This document shows, one piece after another, positions 32,555 through 41,111 of a DNA stretch of 64,000 nucleotides. The stretch is from Mucilaginibacter gotjawali (GTDB lineage: Bacteria; Bacteroidota; Bacteroidia; Sphingobacteriales; Sphingobacteriaceae), in assembly GCF_002355435.1 (NCBI RefSeq), contig NZ_AP017313.1, forward strand, positions 5,208,001-5,272,000, read 5' to 3'. Both the position numbers and the translations under genes were made by a program. Below the pieces are notes generated by a model. It saw only the letters and a list, made by a program, of their open reading frames with translations, searched no databases and was not told the origin of the DNA. How positions within the stretch are numbered: position 1 is the stretch's first letter; each line of letters opens with the position of its first letter.

Positions 32555-32986
32555 TTATTTTGGAATTTGTTCGGGTTTAATAATTATCCCCCCACTTAAA
32601 ACTACATCACTTAAAAAACCCGAACAAATTCCCTTTATAACTACTGTTGAGTCTGCAGAACCCAGTGTAATGCCCGGCTTTAAAGTGCAAAAAACGTTCG
32701 CAAAAGCGTCTCCGCTCTTTAAGGTTACGGTTGTATTACCCGCCTGGTCAGCTTTCTTTGCCAAAATGGTGCCTGTTACCTGCACCGCTTTGTTTAAATA
32801 CCTGGCATTTGCTGCTTTCTCGTTGGTTTGATAATCTTTCACGATTTGAACCGACGTAACATTGATCGCATCTTCATTTACCACATCCCGATGGTGTGAT
32901 TCCGAATAGGGAAAAACGTAATACCACACCCCAAAGCCACCAACTAAAATGACAGCCAATGCAATTAATATGATCTTCTTTTTCAT
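32555..32986 (-). CDS. Membrane-anchored OB-fold (tRNA_anti-like) protein
   Basis: The start at 32986 gives MKKKIILIALAVILVGGFGVWYY, a single N-terminal helix; the longer frame overlaps the upstream gene without support. The 143-residue product then reads INVTSVQIVKDYQTNEKAANARYLNKAVQVTGTI and CTLKPGITLGSADSTVVIKGICSGF, the OB-fold pattern of the tRNA_anti-like family. It is probably periplasmic and of unknown ligand. Last gene of the leftward cytochrome/YceI/DUF5777 set, where the same combination suggests a shared envelope role. Confidence 0.75.
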   Translation of the reverse strand: MKKKIILIALAVILVGGFGVWYYVFPYSESHHRDVVNEDAINVTSVQIVKDYQTNEKAANARYLNKAVQVTGTILAKKADQAGNTTVTLKSGDAFANVFCTLKPGITLGSADSTVVIKGICSGFLSDVVLSGGIIIKPEQIPK

Positions 32987-32996
32987 TTTGTAACGA

Positions 32997-33929
32997 TTAA
33001 TGATTGTGTTTAACCACGGTAAATACCCTTGAAATATTAAAGCCCAGATGGATGCCGCCATTGCCCCACTGGCTGTTGGTTTGCGTAATAAAGCTGCTTT
33101 CGTTTATCCCGGTTGAGTTGGTAAAGAAGAACTGGAATACGTGCCCGCCGGTTTCAATATCAAAGCCGAGTGACATCGCATCATAGGTGCCCTGGAACTT
33201 CGTAACCTGGTAGTAATACTCGCCTGTAAAGTTCACTCTTTTGGAAAGCCTTATGCGAAATCCTGTACCGACAGAGTACAGATCATTGGGCGTTGCTTTT
33301 GTTGGTACAATATTGTAATGCACCATGGTGGGCACAAACTGGATTGAAAAATAGTCGCCAAATTTGCGGGCGATGATCAATTGATTGGTGAAATTAAAAT
33401 GATCGGAACTATTGATCGCATAGGCTGTTGGCTGGTCTTTAATCGTCCGCCACACCGCGTCGGAACTCAGGCTCAGGGATATGGGCATAGCCGCTCTGCC
33501 GGTTGACTGCCTCAGGATCCTGAATTTGTAAAAGCCATCAAATTCCTTATTGTAAGTACTGCGGCCTATACCCACTTCAAGCCTGTTACTGATACCGTAG
33601 TCCAGTCCCAAACGCATGGTAGCCTGGTCGAGGCCGTAAAAATTATAGGCCCCTGTATTTACCAGGCCGAACCTGTGCGAGATTTTAACGTCCAAAATAC
33701 CCGCACCGGTATTCTCAATGGACTGGCTATTCACAATCCGCGTTGTTTTAAATGTTGAGGTAACAATATCAGTTGTTTCCTTTGCGTCTTTTTTGTCCTG
33801 TTCATCCTGCTGTTTAAACAGGTCGACGTTTTGCGCCATTGTCATAAGCGGCAAAAAATAAAAACAGGCAAAAAATATAACGCCAAATACGCTGCGTACC
33901 CGGAGGTTATGGTGAGTGATGTTCTTCAT
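32997..33929 (-). CDS. DUF5777 beta-barrel protein
   Basis: 310 residues with signal peptide (VFGVIFFACFYFLPLMTMAQ). Amphipathic strands run throughout, for example LDVKISHRFGLVNTGAYNFYGLD, MRLGLDYGISNRLEVGIGRS, FRIRLSKRVNFTGEYYYQV. These match the DUF5777 outer-membrane barrel family of Bacteroidota. It lies 10 bases before the OB-fold gene and 34 after a cytochrome-like lipoprotein gene on the same strand. Function unknown. Confidence 0.8.
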   Translation of the reverse strand: MKNITHHNLRVRSVFGVIFFACFYFLPLMTMAQNVDLFKQQDEQDKKDAKETTDIVTSTFKTTRIVNSQSIENTGAGILDVKISHRFGLVNTGAYNFYGLDQATMRLGLDYGISNRLEVGIGRSTYNKEFDGFYKFRILRQSTGRAAMPISLSLSSDAVWRTIKDQPTAYAINSSDHFNFTNQLIIARKFGDYFSIQFVPTMVHYNIVPTKATPNDLYSVGTGFRIRLSKRVNFTGEYYYQVTKFQGTYDAMSLGFDIETGGHVFQFFFTNSTGINESSFITQTNSQWGNGGIHLGFNISRVFTVVKHNH

Positions 33930-33963
33930 AGTGCTGAGTGCTTTAATTATAGTTTGTTTGCGT

Positions 33964-34326
33964 TTAGTTGTTTGGCGTTCCGTTATTGATCCAGGTTTGT
34001 ATCGTTTGAATCTCGCATGAACCCAGTTGTGACCCGCTGAGGGGCATACCCGGTATTCCGCCGGTATGATTTATGGAATTCATCAGTTGCCCGTTGGTAA
34101 CATAGGCTTTTACAGTATTATAGCTATCCAACGCTATACCGGCACCTGCCGCTGCATTCCCGCTGTGACAGCTGTAGCAATTTGAGCTAAGTATTGTTTT
34201 TACAGATACGCTGTACGTTACGCCTGTTAAATTACACGCAGTTTGGGGGTAAACAAGGTCCGCATGATCATAATAACAACCTGAGGCACATAAAACAAAG
34301 AGTATTAATACAAAAATATATCGCAT
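33964..34326 (-). CDS. Small lipoprotein with one CxxCH haem motif (copy 2)
   Basis: The start at 34326 (MRYIFVLILFVLCASGC) is chosen to match its paralogue at 35785. Lipobox CASGC, then a single c-type haem motif in NCYSCHSGN, a likely distal Met in GIPGMPLSG, and QTIQTWINNGTPNN at the end. About 120 residues, similar throughout to the protein at 35785-36147. Probably an electron-carrying or structural haem lipoprotein on the outside of the cell; the haem ligand assignment is inferred. Confidence 0.75.
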   Translation of the reverse strand: MRYIFVLILFVLCASGCYYDHADLVYPQTACNLTGVTYSVSVKTILSSNCYSCHSGNAAAGAGIALDSYNTVKAYVTNGQLMNSINHTGGIPGMPLSGSQLGSCEIQTIQTWINNGTPNN

Positions 34327-34338
34327 GACGTTCAAAAT

Positions 34339-35016
34339 TTATTGAGGACAACCATTGTTGATCCATTTAGTAATTTGTTTAACCTGGCAGCTGCTCAGCG
34401 GCCCTGATGGCGGCATATTCATTGCCGGTAAAGCCGATGTATAATTTATACCGGCCAGGAAACTGGCTTTAAGTGAAGTGCCTGCCGACTTAGCGCTGGC
34501 GTAATCACTTAATATTACGTTTCCGGACCCGGGTGCTACACCATGACAACCATTGCAATAGGTTGAAAATATCTGCGACACGCCATTGCTGTACGTCGTT
34601 TTGGTGGTGTCGCAGGTAGCTGTTGCGCAAGATGTATTTAAAGCACCCTGGTCTATCCACTTTGCAATCGTAGCCGTTTGTGCCGGCGTTAATTTCGGCG
34701 AATTGCCCGGCGGCATCGAACCGTCCTGTATCACACTGTAATACCTGCTGGGGCCTGTATTAAAAGGAACAATTCCCTGCATGATATTACTATAGGTGGT
34801 TAAGTTCAGAATCCGGTCCTCGCCGTTATTTTTGCCGTCATGACAACCGGTACTGGCACAATACGTTTGAAATAAGGGCAGCACATCCGATTGAAAGCAA
34901 ACGGTGTCTCCTTTAGCAATGGGCCCGCTGCTTGTTTTGTACGGAACCACGCGATCATGTGTACATGAATACAGTACTGCCACGGTAATGGTTATCATAA
35001 TTAGTGCCTTTCTCAT
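34339..35016 (-). CDS. Cytochrome-c-like lipoprotein with two Cys-His motifs (copy 2)
   Basis: 225 residues. Lipobox LYSC followed by THD; then YCASTGCHDGKNNGED (CX4CH, as in PSCyt1-like domains) near residue 55, and TYCNGCHGVAPGSGNVILSDY (CxxCH) near 150. PPGNSPKLTPAQ and MPPSGPLSSCQVKQITKWINNGCPQ are the C-terminal parts of each domain. It is closely similar to the protein at 36161-36889 and is followed, like that one, by a small CxxCH lipoprotein gene. Confidence 0.78.
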   Translation of the reverse strand: MRKALIMITITVAVLYSCTHDRVVPYKTSSGPIAKGDTVCFQSDVLPLFQTYCASTGCHDGKNNGEDRILNLTTYSNIMQGIVPFNTGPSRYYSVIQDGSMPPGNSPKLTPAQTATIAKWIDQGALNTSCATATCDTTKTTYSNGVSQIFSTYCNGCHGVAPGSGNVILSDYASAKSAGTSLKASFLAGINYTSALPAMNMPPSGPLSSCQVKQITKWINNGCPQ

Positions 35017-35122
35017 AACAGATTTGTTTATATCGCGGAACGCTACTTTTTAAAATCGGAGGAAAAATGAAAGGATAGAAAAACCCTGTTTTTTCCACCC
35101 GAAGGGTAAATGAATTGATAAA

Positions 35123-35169
35123 CAAATCTATCAGTACCTATCTTTCCTTAAAATGACCCCTATCTTTCC
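35123..35169 (-). promoter_or_regulatory. Promoter with paired 11-bp direct repeats (LytTR-like site)
   Basis: On the minus strand, a perfect -7 box TAGATTTG lies at 35130-35123. Upstream of it, GGAAAGATAGG occurs twice (35147-35137 and 35169-35159) at a 22-bp period, two helix turns, covering the -33 region. Paired direct repeats of this spacing at the -33 position are typical of LytTR-type activators. It drives the gene starting at 35016. The regulator assignment is inference. Confidence 0.55.
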
Positions 35170-35234
35170 AAATTATGAGATTAGGCAGATTTAAAATGCG
35201 CAATACTTAACCTGCGCTTTAATCTGCTTTCTAT

Positions 35235-35773
35235 TTATTCATATTCGCAGTTAATCGTTATTTCTACTTCGCTGGCTATCTTTTCGCCTATGTATAAGCC
35301 GGTTATACCATACTCTTTTATCTTTATTTTAAAAGACCCGGTTATCGTTGGCTTCCCCCCTGAATTGTCATTACCCCGCCGGCGGTAACTTTTTGTGATA
35401 CGCCATGCAGAGACAAAGTACCATCAACATTTATGGGATATTTGCCGTCTTTGGAAAAGTTAATGGTCGACGCATTTGTAATAAAACCTTTAAATTCGGC
35501 CTTTGGAATTTTGGAGCTTTCCAGGTAATTTTCGTTAAAATGATCTTCCATCAGCTGATTATCAAACCGGAAGCTTTTGATTAACGCGCTAAAAACGATC
35601 TGGCCCGTTTTATCTACCATTTTACTGTCAACCTGGTTATTGGTGGCGGCAACGTTTTCAAGCGCCGTACTGGCATTAAATTTTATTTGACCGGTTTTTG
35701 TTACATATATTTTTTGCGCATGCAGCGTGAAACTTACGGCTGTAAGCAAAAGGGAAAAAATTAGTTTGTTCAT
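35235..35773 (-). pseudogene. YceI-family periplasmic protein, frameshifted near the C-terminus
   Basis: Begins MNKLIFSLLLTAVSFTLHAQ (signal peptide), then YVTKTGQIKFNASTALENVAATNNQVDSKMV and IPKAEFKGFI, DGTLSLHGVSQKV, the YceI lipocalin-like pattern. As read it stops at 35342 after IQGGSQR. Adding one G to the C6 run (35355-35360, given strand) continues with KPTITGSFKIKIKEYGITGL and IGEKIASEVEITINCEYE, the expected last strands, to a stop at 35235. About 179 residues if intact. YceI proteins bind isoprenoid-like lipids. It lies between the two cytochrome-like gene pairs. Confidence 0.8.
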
Positions 35774-35784
35774 TTTTTTAAAGT

Positions 35785-36147
35785 TTAATTGTTTGGTGTT
35801 CCGTTACTGATCCATTTCTGGATCGTTGATATTTCGCAGGAGCTTAATTGTGAACCGCTCAGGGGCATGGCCGGGATGCCGCCCGTATGATTAATCGAGT
35901 TCATTAATTGTCCGTTGCTTACATATGTTTTTAAAGCGTTATAATTATCCAATACCACACCTCCACCAGCCGAAGCATTACCGCTGTGGCAGCTGTAACA
36001 GCTGGCATGAAGAATCCCGGTTACCGATATGCTGTAAGTTACCTTTGTTAAATCACACGTCGTTTGGGGATAAACCAGGCTGGCACGGTCATAGTAGCAG
36101 CTGGTAATACTCAGCATAAGGAGTATTAATACAAAAATATATCGCAT
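35785..36147 (-). CDS. Small lipoprotein with one CxxCH haem motif (copy 1)
   Basis: 120 residues: MRYIFVLILLMLSITSC lipobox, the haem motif in SCYSCHSGN, GIPAMPLSG and QKWISNGTPNN. It is a near twin of the protein at 33964-34326. It starts 13 bases after its larger partner and precedes the YceI gene by 11 bases. Together these genes look like one transcript running leftwards. Confidence 0.75.
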   Translation of the reverse strand: MRYIFVLILLMLSITSCYYDRASLVYPQTTCDLTKVTYSISVTGILHASCYSCHSGNASAGGGVVLDNYNALKTYVSNGQLMNSINHTGGIPAMPLSGSQLSSCEISTIQKWISNGTPNN

Positions 36148-36160
36148 GGTTCCTTTTTGC

Positions 36161-36889
36161 TTATTGCGGACAACCGCTGTTTATCCAAATACTTATTTGT
36201 TTAACCTGGCAACTGCTTAATGGACCTGACGGAGGCATATTCATTAATGAACTGGTTGAGGTATAGTTTATCGCGTTCAGGAAAGTGGCTTTAAGCGACG
36301 TTCCGGCTGATTTGGCACTATTGTAATCACTCAGCACAACGTTACCCGACCCGGGCGCCACGCCGTGACATCCATTACAATAGGTTGCAAAGATTTGCGA
36401 GATGCCGTTTGTATAAGTTGTTTTTGTTGTATCGCAGGTGCTTGTTGTGCAGGAATTGTTCAATGCCCCCTGGTTGATCCATTTGGCGATGGTGGCCAGC
36501 TGTGTCGAAGTGATCTTCGGCGAGTTTCTTGGCGGCATTGAGCCGTCCTGGATGATGGTATAAAACCTGCTCTGCCCCGGATTGAAAGCCACAATCCCTG
36601 CCTTTATACCGGCATAAGTCGTCAGATTAAAGTTGTTGTCCTCCCCGTTTGATTTTCCATTATGGCAACCGGCACTTCCGCAATAGGATTGGTACAGCGG
36701 CAACACCTCTGATTGGAAACACACCGTATCACTTGGAGGTGTCCCGCCACCGCCTCCGCCGCCATTTCCGCCGCCGCCTCCATTTCCGCCGCCACCGGTA
36801 TTGGTTGTTGGTGCCGGCGTGATGTGATCGTGTGTACATGAGTAAAGTGCCGCCAATACTACCGCCAGGATGATCATTGTTTTTCGCAT
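36161..36889 (-). CDS. Cytochrome-c-like lipoprotein with two Cys-His motifs and a Gly-rich linker (copy 1)
   Basis: The start at 36889 (MRKTMIILAVVLAALYSC) is aligned with the paralogue; upstream Met codons add a charged tail unlike a lipoprotein signal. After the lipid-anchored Cys comes a linker of almost pure Gly with two Asn (about residues 27-45). Next are YCGSAGCHNGKSNGED and TYCNGCHGVAPGSGN, as in the other copy. The linker probably holds the haem domains away from the membrane. First gene of the leftward set. Confidence 0.78.
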   Translation of the reverse strand: MRKTMIILAVVLAALYSCTHDHITPAPTTNTGGGGNGGGGGNGGGGGGGTPPSDTVCFQSEVLPLYQSYCGSAGCHNGKSNGEDNNFNLTTYAGIKAGIVAFNPGQSRFYTIIQDGSMPPRNSPKITSTQLATIAKWINQGALNNSCTTSTCDTTKTTYTNGISQIFATYCNGCHGVAPGSGNVVLSDYNSAKSAGTSLKATFLNAINYTSTSSLMNMPPSGPLSSCQVKQISIWINSGCPQ

Positions 36890-37487
36890 TTTAATAGATT
36901 TTAAATTGTTTTTCATTTTTTCAACGACAAATTCGACATAACTATTTATTGATAAAGGCGTTATATAAAAACCTAAAATAGCCGCCCCATTTTACTCACG
37001 GTATACCAAATGGTTTGTATTTGTTACTCAAGTGAACATTCCGACATGGTCGGCTTCTCGCGTTTTCTTTTTCTTTCCGCGCAACTTCTGCCCTGTTCAT
37101 TGATCACTGATTTATTAAATCCCGCCTCCTGGTCAACCATTTGTTTTGTTAATACCCGTTTGAATTGTAATAACAATGTTACAATTCAATTTAGTAGTTG
37201 AAATGAAAAACGGGCGGTTTATAAAAAAAGTATGTTATTTATAAAAATATTTAAATTAATATAAATATGGCCCAAACGGCCATTCTTTCCACATTTAGGA
37301 ATTTTGAGTGAATTCTGTGGTAATTTTGAGGAAATTCTGTAGTTAAAGGGGTTGTTTTTAAACACAACCCATTGATGCGCACAAAAAAATACACCAACAA
37401 TATATAGTTTAAGCATATATTATTGATGTATTTTTAATTTATATTTTATATATTAATCAAAATTTCGGAATAATAATATAATAATTA
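36890..37487. other. Long AT-rich intergenic region
   Basis: It holds the promoter of the cytochrome gene set (right-to-left) and the end of the TonB operon. TTGTAATAACAATGTTACAA (about 37166-37185) is partly palindromic. From about 37220 to 37487 the sequence is very AT-rich (TATATTATTGATGTATTTTT, AATAATATAATAATTATTATT). No gene is supported. Confidence 0.5.
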
Positions 37488-39863
37488 TTATTTAACCTCG
37501 AACGTAAAGTACCCGCTCCCCGGCTCTCCTTTAGGGGTAAGGCCCTGTATAACGCCAACATAGGTACCAGGCTCGTCAGAAGTGTAAAAAGACACATCGC
37601 CAGCTGCATGCTGTTTTACAGACGGGGTCCAATACAGCAGGTTCCTGAAATCCGGCAGCCGGTTGGCAGCCCTGGCTTCGGTATCATAAACCGGGGAATA
37701 AAATTGCCGGCTAAGCTGCATGCCTTCATAGTCAACTACTATGGCGCGGGGGTCAAGTTCAACGCCGCCGAGATCGCCTTTATAGGTTGTAAAACTAAAT
37801 ATTCCTTCTTCCGTAGATGGGCCATAATAATACCTGAAAGGCACCACCTCCAGTTTTCTAACCTTTAACGGATCTACGGTAAATACCTTATTCATATTAA
37901 ACACCGGGATCCCATCAAGTAAAACCAGCGGGTCGCTATCTAAAAACCCTTTGTTATTTAAAACCTTGATGTGAAAATACCCTCTTGTTTTTACGATATT
38001 ATCCTCCGACACATATTCACGTAAGTCCTCTTCCATTGTAGTAAAACGTGTAAAATCATCCAGTTTATAGGTTTTAAAGGGCTTTCCATAAAAGGCACTG
38101 CTGTCAATATGCGGATCGTAATAACGCTTTAACATATTGCCCGAGTAAATATTCAAAACCTGGATACCAATACTGTGGTCTTTTAATGCATTTGCCTGGC
38201 CGCTGTTAAATTCAAATTTTGGTAGCGCCGCCCTGGTGTACTGTTCGGAGAAGGGGCTTAAAATATCAATCCGGTAGGTGCTGTCTATCAATTCATTGGT
38301 TTGTGCGATGACCTCGCCGGTACCATAAAAATCCTTTGTCTCGTACAATAAGCGCCCTGACGAATCGCTTTGAGATGTATAAAGCTGCACTCTTTTCCCG
38401 GGGATACCAAGGTAGGTCATGATGTTTTTAGCGGGAGCACCATTCTCGGAGCTAACTATTTTAGCTGTGATGATGTGGCCGGTATATTCAGGCAGGAAAT
38501 TAAAGGCAGCCGCCCGGTTTTCCAAAATATCTTTCCATTGAAACCTGCGCCAGCCTTGTGTGAGCATCAGGTTTTCCAGCGCCTCATCCGATTCAGCATT
38601 TACGTTACTGAAATAATAATCGGGCGACTCAATACTGCCTTTCAAGTCGGAATTTAACCATAAATAGCTAAAAATATTACTGCCGTCAATGGCCTGCAAT
38701 GAATCAACGCGGTAAACCGCCATCGACATATCAGCGTCTGATGCTTTGCCGGCAGGATCTTTAGCCTGTACGTTAACCGTCACTTTTTTGCGCAACCCAT
38801 ATTGTGACTGATCAGCGCCGGCAGCGATCAATAATTGCCGTGCCGGACGTTTGAAATACAGCCGTTCGCAAACCGGCTGTTTTGCATTATTGAAAACAGT
38901 AATGTGTGAGATCCCTTCGCCCAGTTCGCTTTTATTGATGCTAAAATTAGCTGTCCCATTATTAACCGCCGCGCTTTCCGCAATCTTTACGGTTTGGCGG
39001 GTGTGCACAAAAAGATAAATATTACCACCCACGTTTTCATTGTCTTTTACGGTTACATTTAACTGCCCTGATGCGTTGTCGGTCAACGACATCACGTACC
39101 CCTGGCTGTTCGCTGCAGGAATATCTTTTGTAATTGGCGGGTTTCCGTCAATTTTTATAATTGCCTTATAAAAATTTCTTTCTTCAGGCGTAAACGAAAA
39201 ACTGCCCATCCCGAATTTCAAGGATTTAAACCGCGCCACTGTATCATTTTTTTGGTTAACCACAACGCCGCTCAACTCAGCGCCTTTGCCATTTTGCCCA
39301 ACTGCCTTAAACGCCACTTTACTTTTAATACCATTTACCAGGTTGCCCCCCTCAGGAAAGAAGTTAATATCATAGGCTGCACTTTCTTTAGCAGCGGCAT
39401 CCGGAGATTTTAAAGGATTAACAAATGTGATTAATTTCTCGAAGTAGAAATCGGGGCCAAAATTTTTCATCCAGCTGGTATAGGCCCTTAATTTATAATT
39501 CCCGTTGCTTACAGAAACCGGGATATATAATGAACCATCGCCCGAACCATTTTTCATCGCAACCTTAGCCTCAACAATCCGGCTTTGGCTGTTATCCAAA
39601 ATCTCAATATAAACCACCTTACTCAGGTTAAGTGGCTTATGGTCGTTGCCATCGACGCAATAAACTTTAAACCATAAAATTTCGCCCGGCAGGTAAACGC
39701 TTTTATCTGTGTGAACATAAATTTTCTCCAATAAAGCATTTTGCTTATACAGATTAAAGCTGTTTTGCACCTCCTGTATCACCTGTGCCCTGCTATGTTG
39801 CATAAGCATAAAAAGCACCATCGCTAAACATATCGCGCGGCTGTTTTTTGTAATAATTCTCAT
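37488..39863 (-). CDS. Secreted MG2-domain protein with plug-like C-terminus
   Basis: The start at 39863 gives a signal peptide (SRAICLAMVLFMLMQHSRAQ); the longer frame overlaps the upstream gene. About 790 residues. EKIYVHTDKSVYLPGEILWFKVYCVD near 45-70 is a macroglobulin MG2 domain. More Ig-like domains follow, and near 670-700 a segment PLVLLDGIPVFNMNKVFTVDPLKVRKLEVV resembles a TonB plug motif. This architecture is common next to TonB receptors in Bacteroidota. It is probably an outer-surface partner of the receptor at 42326; the substrate is unknown. Confidence 0.75.
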   Translation of the reverse strand: MRIITKNSRAICLAMVLFMLMQHSRAQVIQEVQNSFNLYKQNALLEKIYVHTDKSVYLPGEILWFKVYCVDGNDHKPLNLSKVVYIEILDNSQSRIVEAKVAMKNGSGDGSLYIPVSVSNGNYKLRAYTSWMKNFGPDFYFEKLITFVNPLKSPDAAAKESAAYDINFFPEGGNLVNGIKSKVAFKAVGQNGKGAELSGVVVNQKNDTVARFKSLKFGMGSFSFTPEERNFYKAIIKIDGNPPITKDIPAANSQGYVMSLTDNASGQLNVTVKDNENVGGNIYLFVHTRQTVKIAESAAVNNGTANFSINKSELGEGISHITVFNNAKQPVCERLYFKRPARQLLIAAGADQSQYGLRKKVTVNVQAKDPAGKASDADMSMAVYRVDSLQAIDGSNIFSYLWLNSDLKGSIESPDYYFSNVNAESDEALENLMLTQGWRRFQWKDILENRAAAFNFLPEYTGHIITAKIVSSENGAPAKNIMTYLGIPGKRVQLYTSQSDSSGRLLYETKDFYGTGEVIAQTNELIDSTYRIDILSPFSEQYTRAALPKFEFNSGQANALKDHSIGIQVLNIYSGNMLKRYYDPHIDSSAFYGKPFKTYKLDDFTRFTTMEEDLREYVSEDNIVKTRGYFHIKVLNNKGFLDSDPLVLLDGIPVFNMNKVFTVDPLKVRKLEVVPFRYYYGPSTEEGIFSFTTYKGDLGGVELDPRAIVVDYEGMQLSRQFYSPVYDTEARAANRLPDFRNLLYWTPSVKQHAAGDVSFYTSDEPGTYVGVIQGLTPKGEPGSGYFTFEVK

Positions 39864-39922
39864 ATCAGGTTGGTTTAATAGGTGTAATTTATTGATAAAT
39901 TTCTTAGTTTTTTCTTTTCTTA

Positions 39923-41104
39923 TCATTTCCAAAACGACGGTTTAACATTTGTTCCTCTCAAGGTACAGTCAACACAGACCGGCTCTGACGCAGTATAACC
40001 AATCGGCGGGCTCCCCGGTGGCGAAATAGCCAGAACAGGTATTTCAGGGTTCGTTGCGCCTTTGTTGTAATTGATGTGCAAATCAACCTGGTTAATCGGG
40101 GTAGTGGACCCTGGGGGTATATACTTGAAATAAAAAGTATCAAGCTTGCAGGTTGGGTCGTTGTGCGAATCAGCCCATGCAGGGAGTTGCTGGTTTGCAA
40201 TAAAAATCCGGGCACTGGAAACACTTCCAACACTAATATAACCTATTACAGGCTCGGAAGGGTTGGTGGTTGAATGGATATTGCCGCTGATCTGCGAGGG
40301 CTGCGCGTCAAAAATGCTGCCCAACTGCTCCGTATTCTTTTTCAAATTTTGCCAGAACGCGTACGCGTTTCCTGATAAAGCATATTGTTTAACGAGGATG
40401 CTGTATTTTGAACTCAATTTTTCAGAAGTTGAGGGGATGAAAATAATAGGATTGTTTACAATAACGTCACGTGCAAGCTTAGCCGATGAGTTTAAAATAA
40501 TTGTGCTTGACGTTGTGCTGGTCCAGCAAGTGTATATCTGGTCGTTAATATAATCCCTTTGTACAACATCATCGCCGTTTGATTTAAAAAACGAATCGTA
40601 TTGCGAGTGGATGATCCAGGTTTCCTCGTAATCCCAGCGGTAATACTTAGTGTTATTATTGGCATCGTGGGTGTTTGAGTAAATATTTAAACCATCCCTC
40701 TGGATTACAAAATTAACACTATCAATGGGCGGGGAATTTTCAACGGTGACAAAATCCGACAAATATTCTTCATTTGCGGTTTTTATCCGCAGCCGGTATT
40801 TGTGGCTATTATCAAGGTTCAGGCCATTAGCCGTATAAACGCCGATTTGCGATTCAGCCAAAGGATAAACTGCCGACTGGTCACTTTCAACAGTAAGAAC
40901 CGCCCCGTTAACCGGATTTAATGTAATATTGCTGGCTATATTAACGGTATGGCTAAGTTTTATGGTTGTAGCATCGGGCCCGCTGTTTATTACCCCCTCC
41001 ACAACCAGGTAGCTATTGGGCGCAGTAATTGTAGGCGGATTGTATAGCTTTTTACAGCCGGTAAATAGTATTAAAATAAATATTGACGTTTTCCAGTTTC
41101 TCAT
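39923..41104 (-). CDS. DUF4249 lipoprotein (copy 2)
   Basis: 393 residues. Lipobox FTGC-KKLYNPPTITAP, then SYLVVEGVINSGPDATTIKLSHTVNI, NGAVLTVES, RWDYEETWIIHSQYDS and a C-terminal PVCVDCTLRGTNVKPSFW with paired Cys. DUF4249 proteins are Ig-like outer-membrane lipoproteins that accompany TonB receptors. It is clearly paralogous to the next gene upstream (41112-42317), with only 7 bases between them. Confidence 0.88.
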   Translation of the reverse strand: MRNWKTSIFILILFTGCKKLYNPPTITAPNSYLVVEGVINSGPDATTIKLSHTVNIASNITLNPVNGAVLTVESDQSAVYPLAESQIGVYTANGLNLDNSHKYRLRIKTANEEYLSDFVTVENSPPIDSVNFVIQRDGLNIYSNTHDANNNTKYYRWDYEETWIIHSQYDSFFKSNGDDVVQRDYINDQIYTCWTSTTSSTIILNSSAKLARDVIVNNPIIFIPSTSEKLSSKYSILVKQYALSGNAYAFWQNLKKNTEQLGSIFDAQPSQISGNIHSTTNPSEPVIGYISVGSVSSARIFIANQQLPAWADSHNDPTCKLDTFYFKYIPPGSTTPINQVDLHINYNKGATNPEIPVLAISPPGSPPIGYTASEPVCVDCTLRGTNVKPSFWK

Positions 41105-41111
41105 TTTTTTC

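Noticed and set aside
37010..37201. A 63-codon open frame in the AT-rich gap before the TonB operon
   Set aside because: No recognisable domain or promoter; the region looks non-coding.
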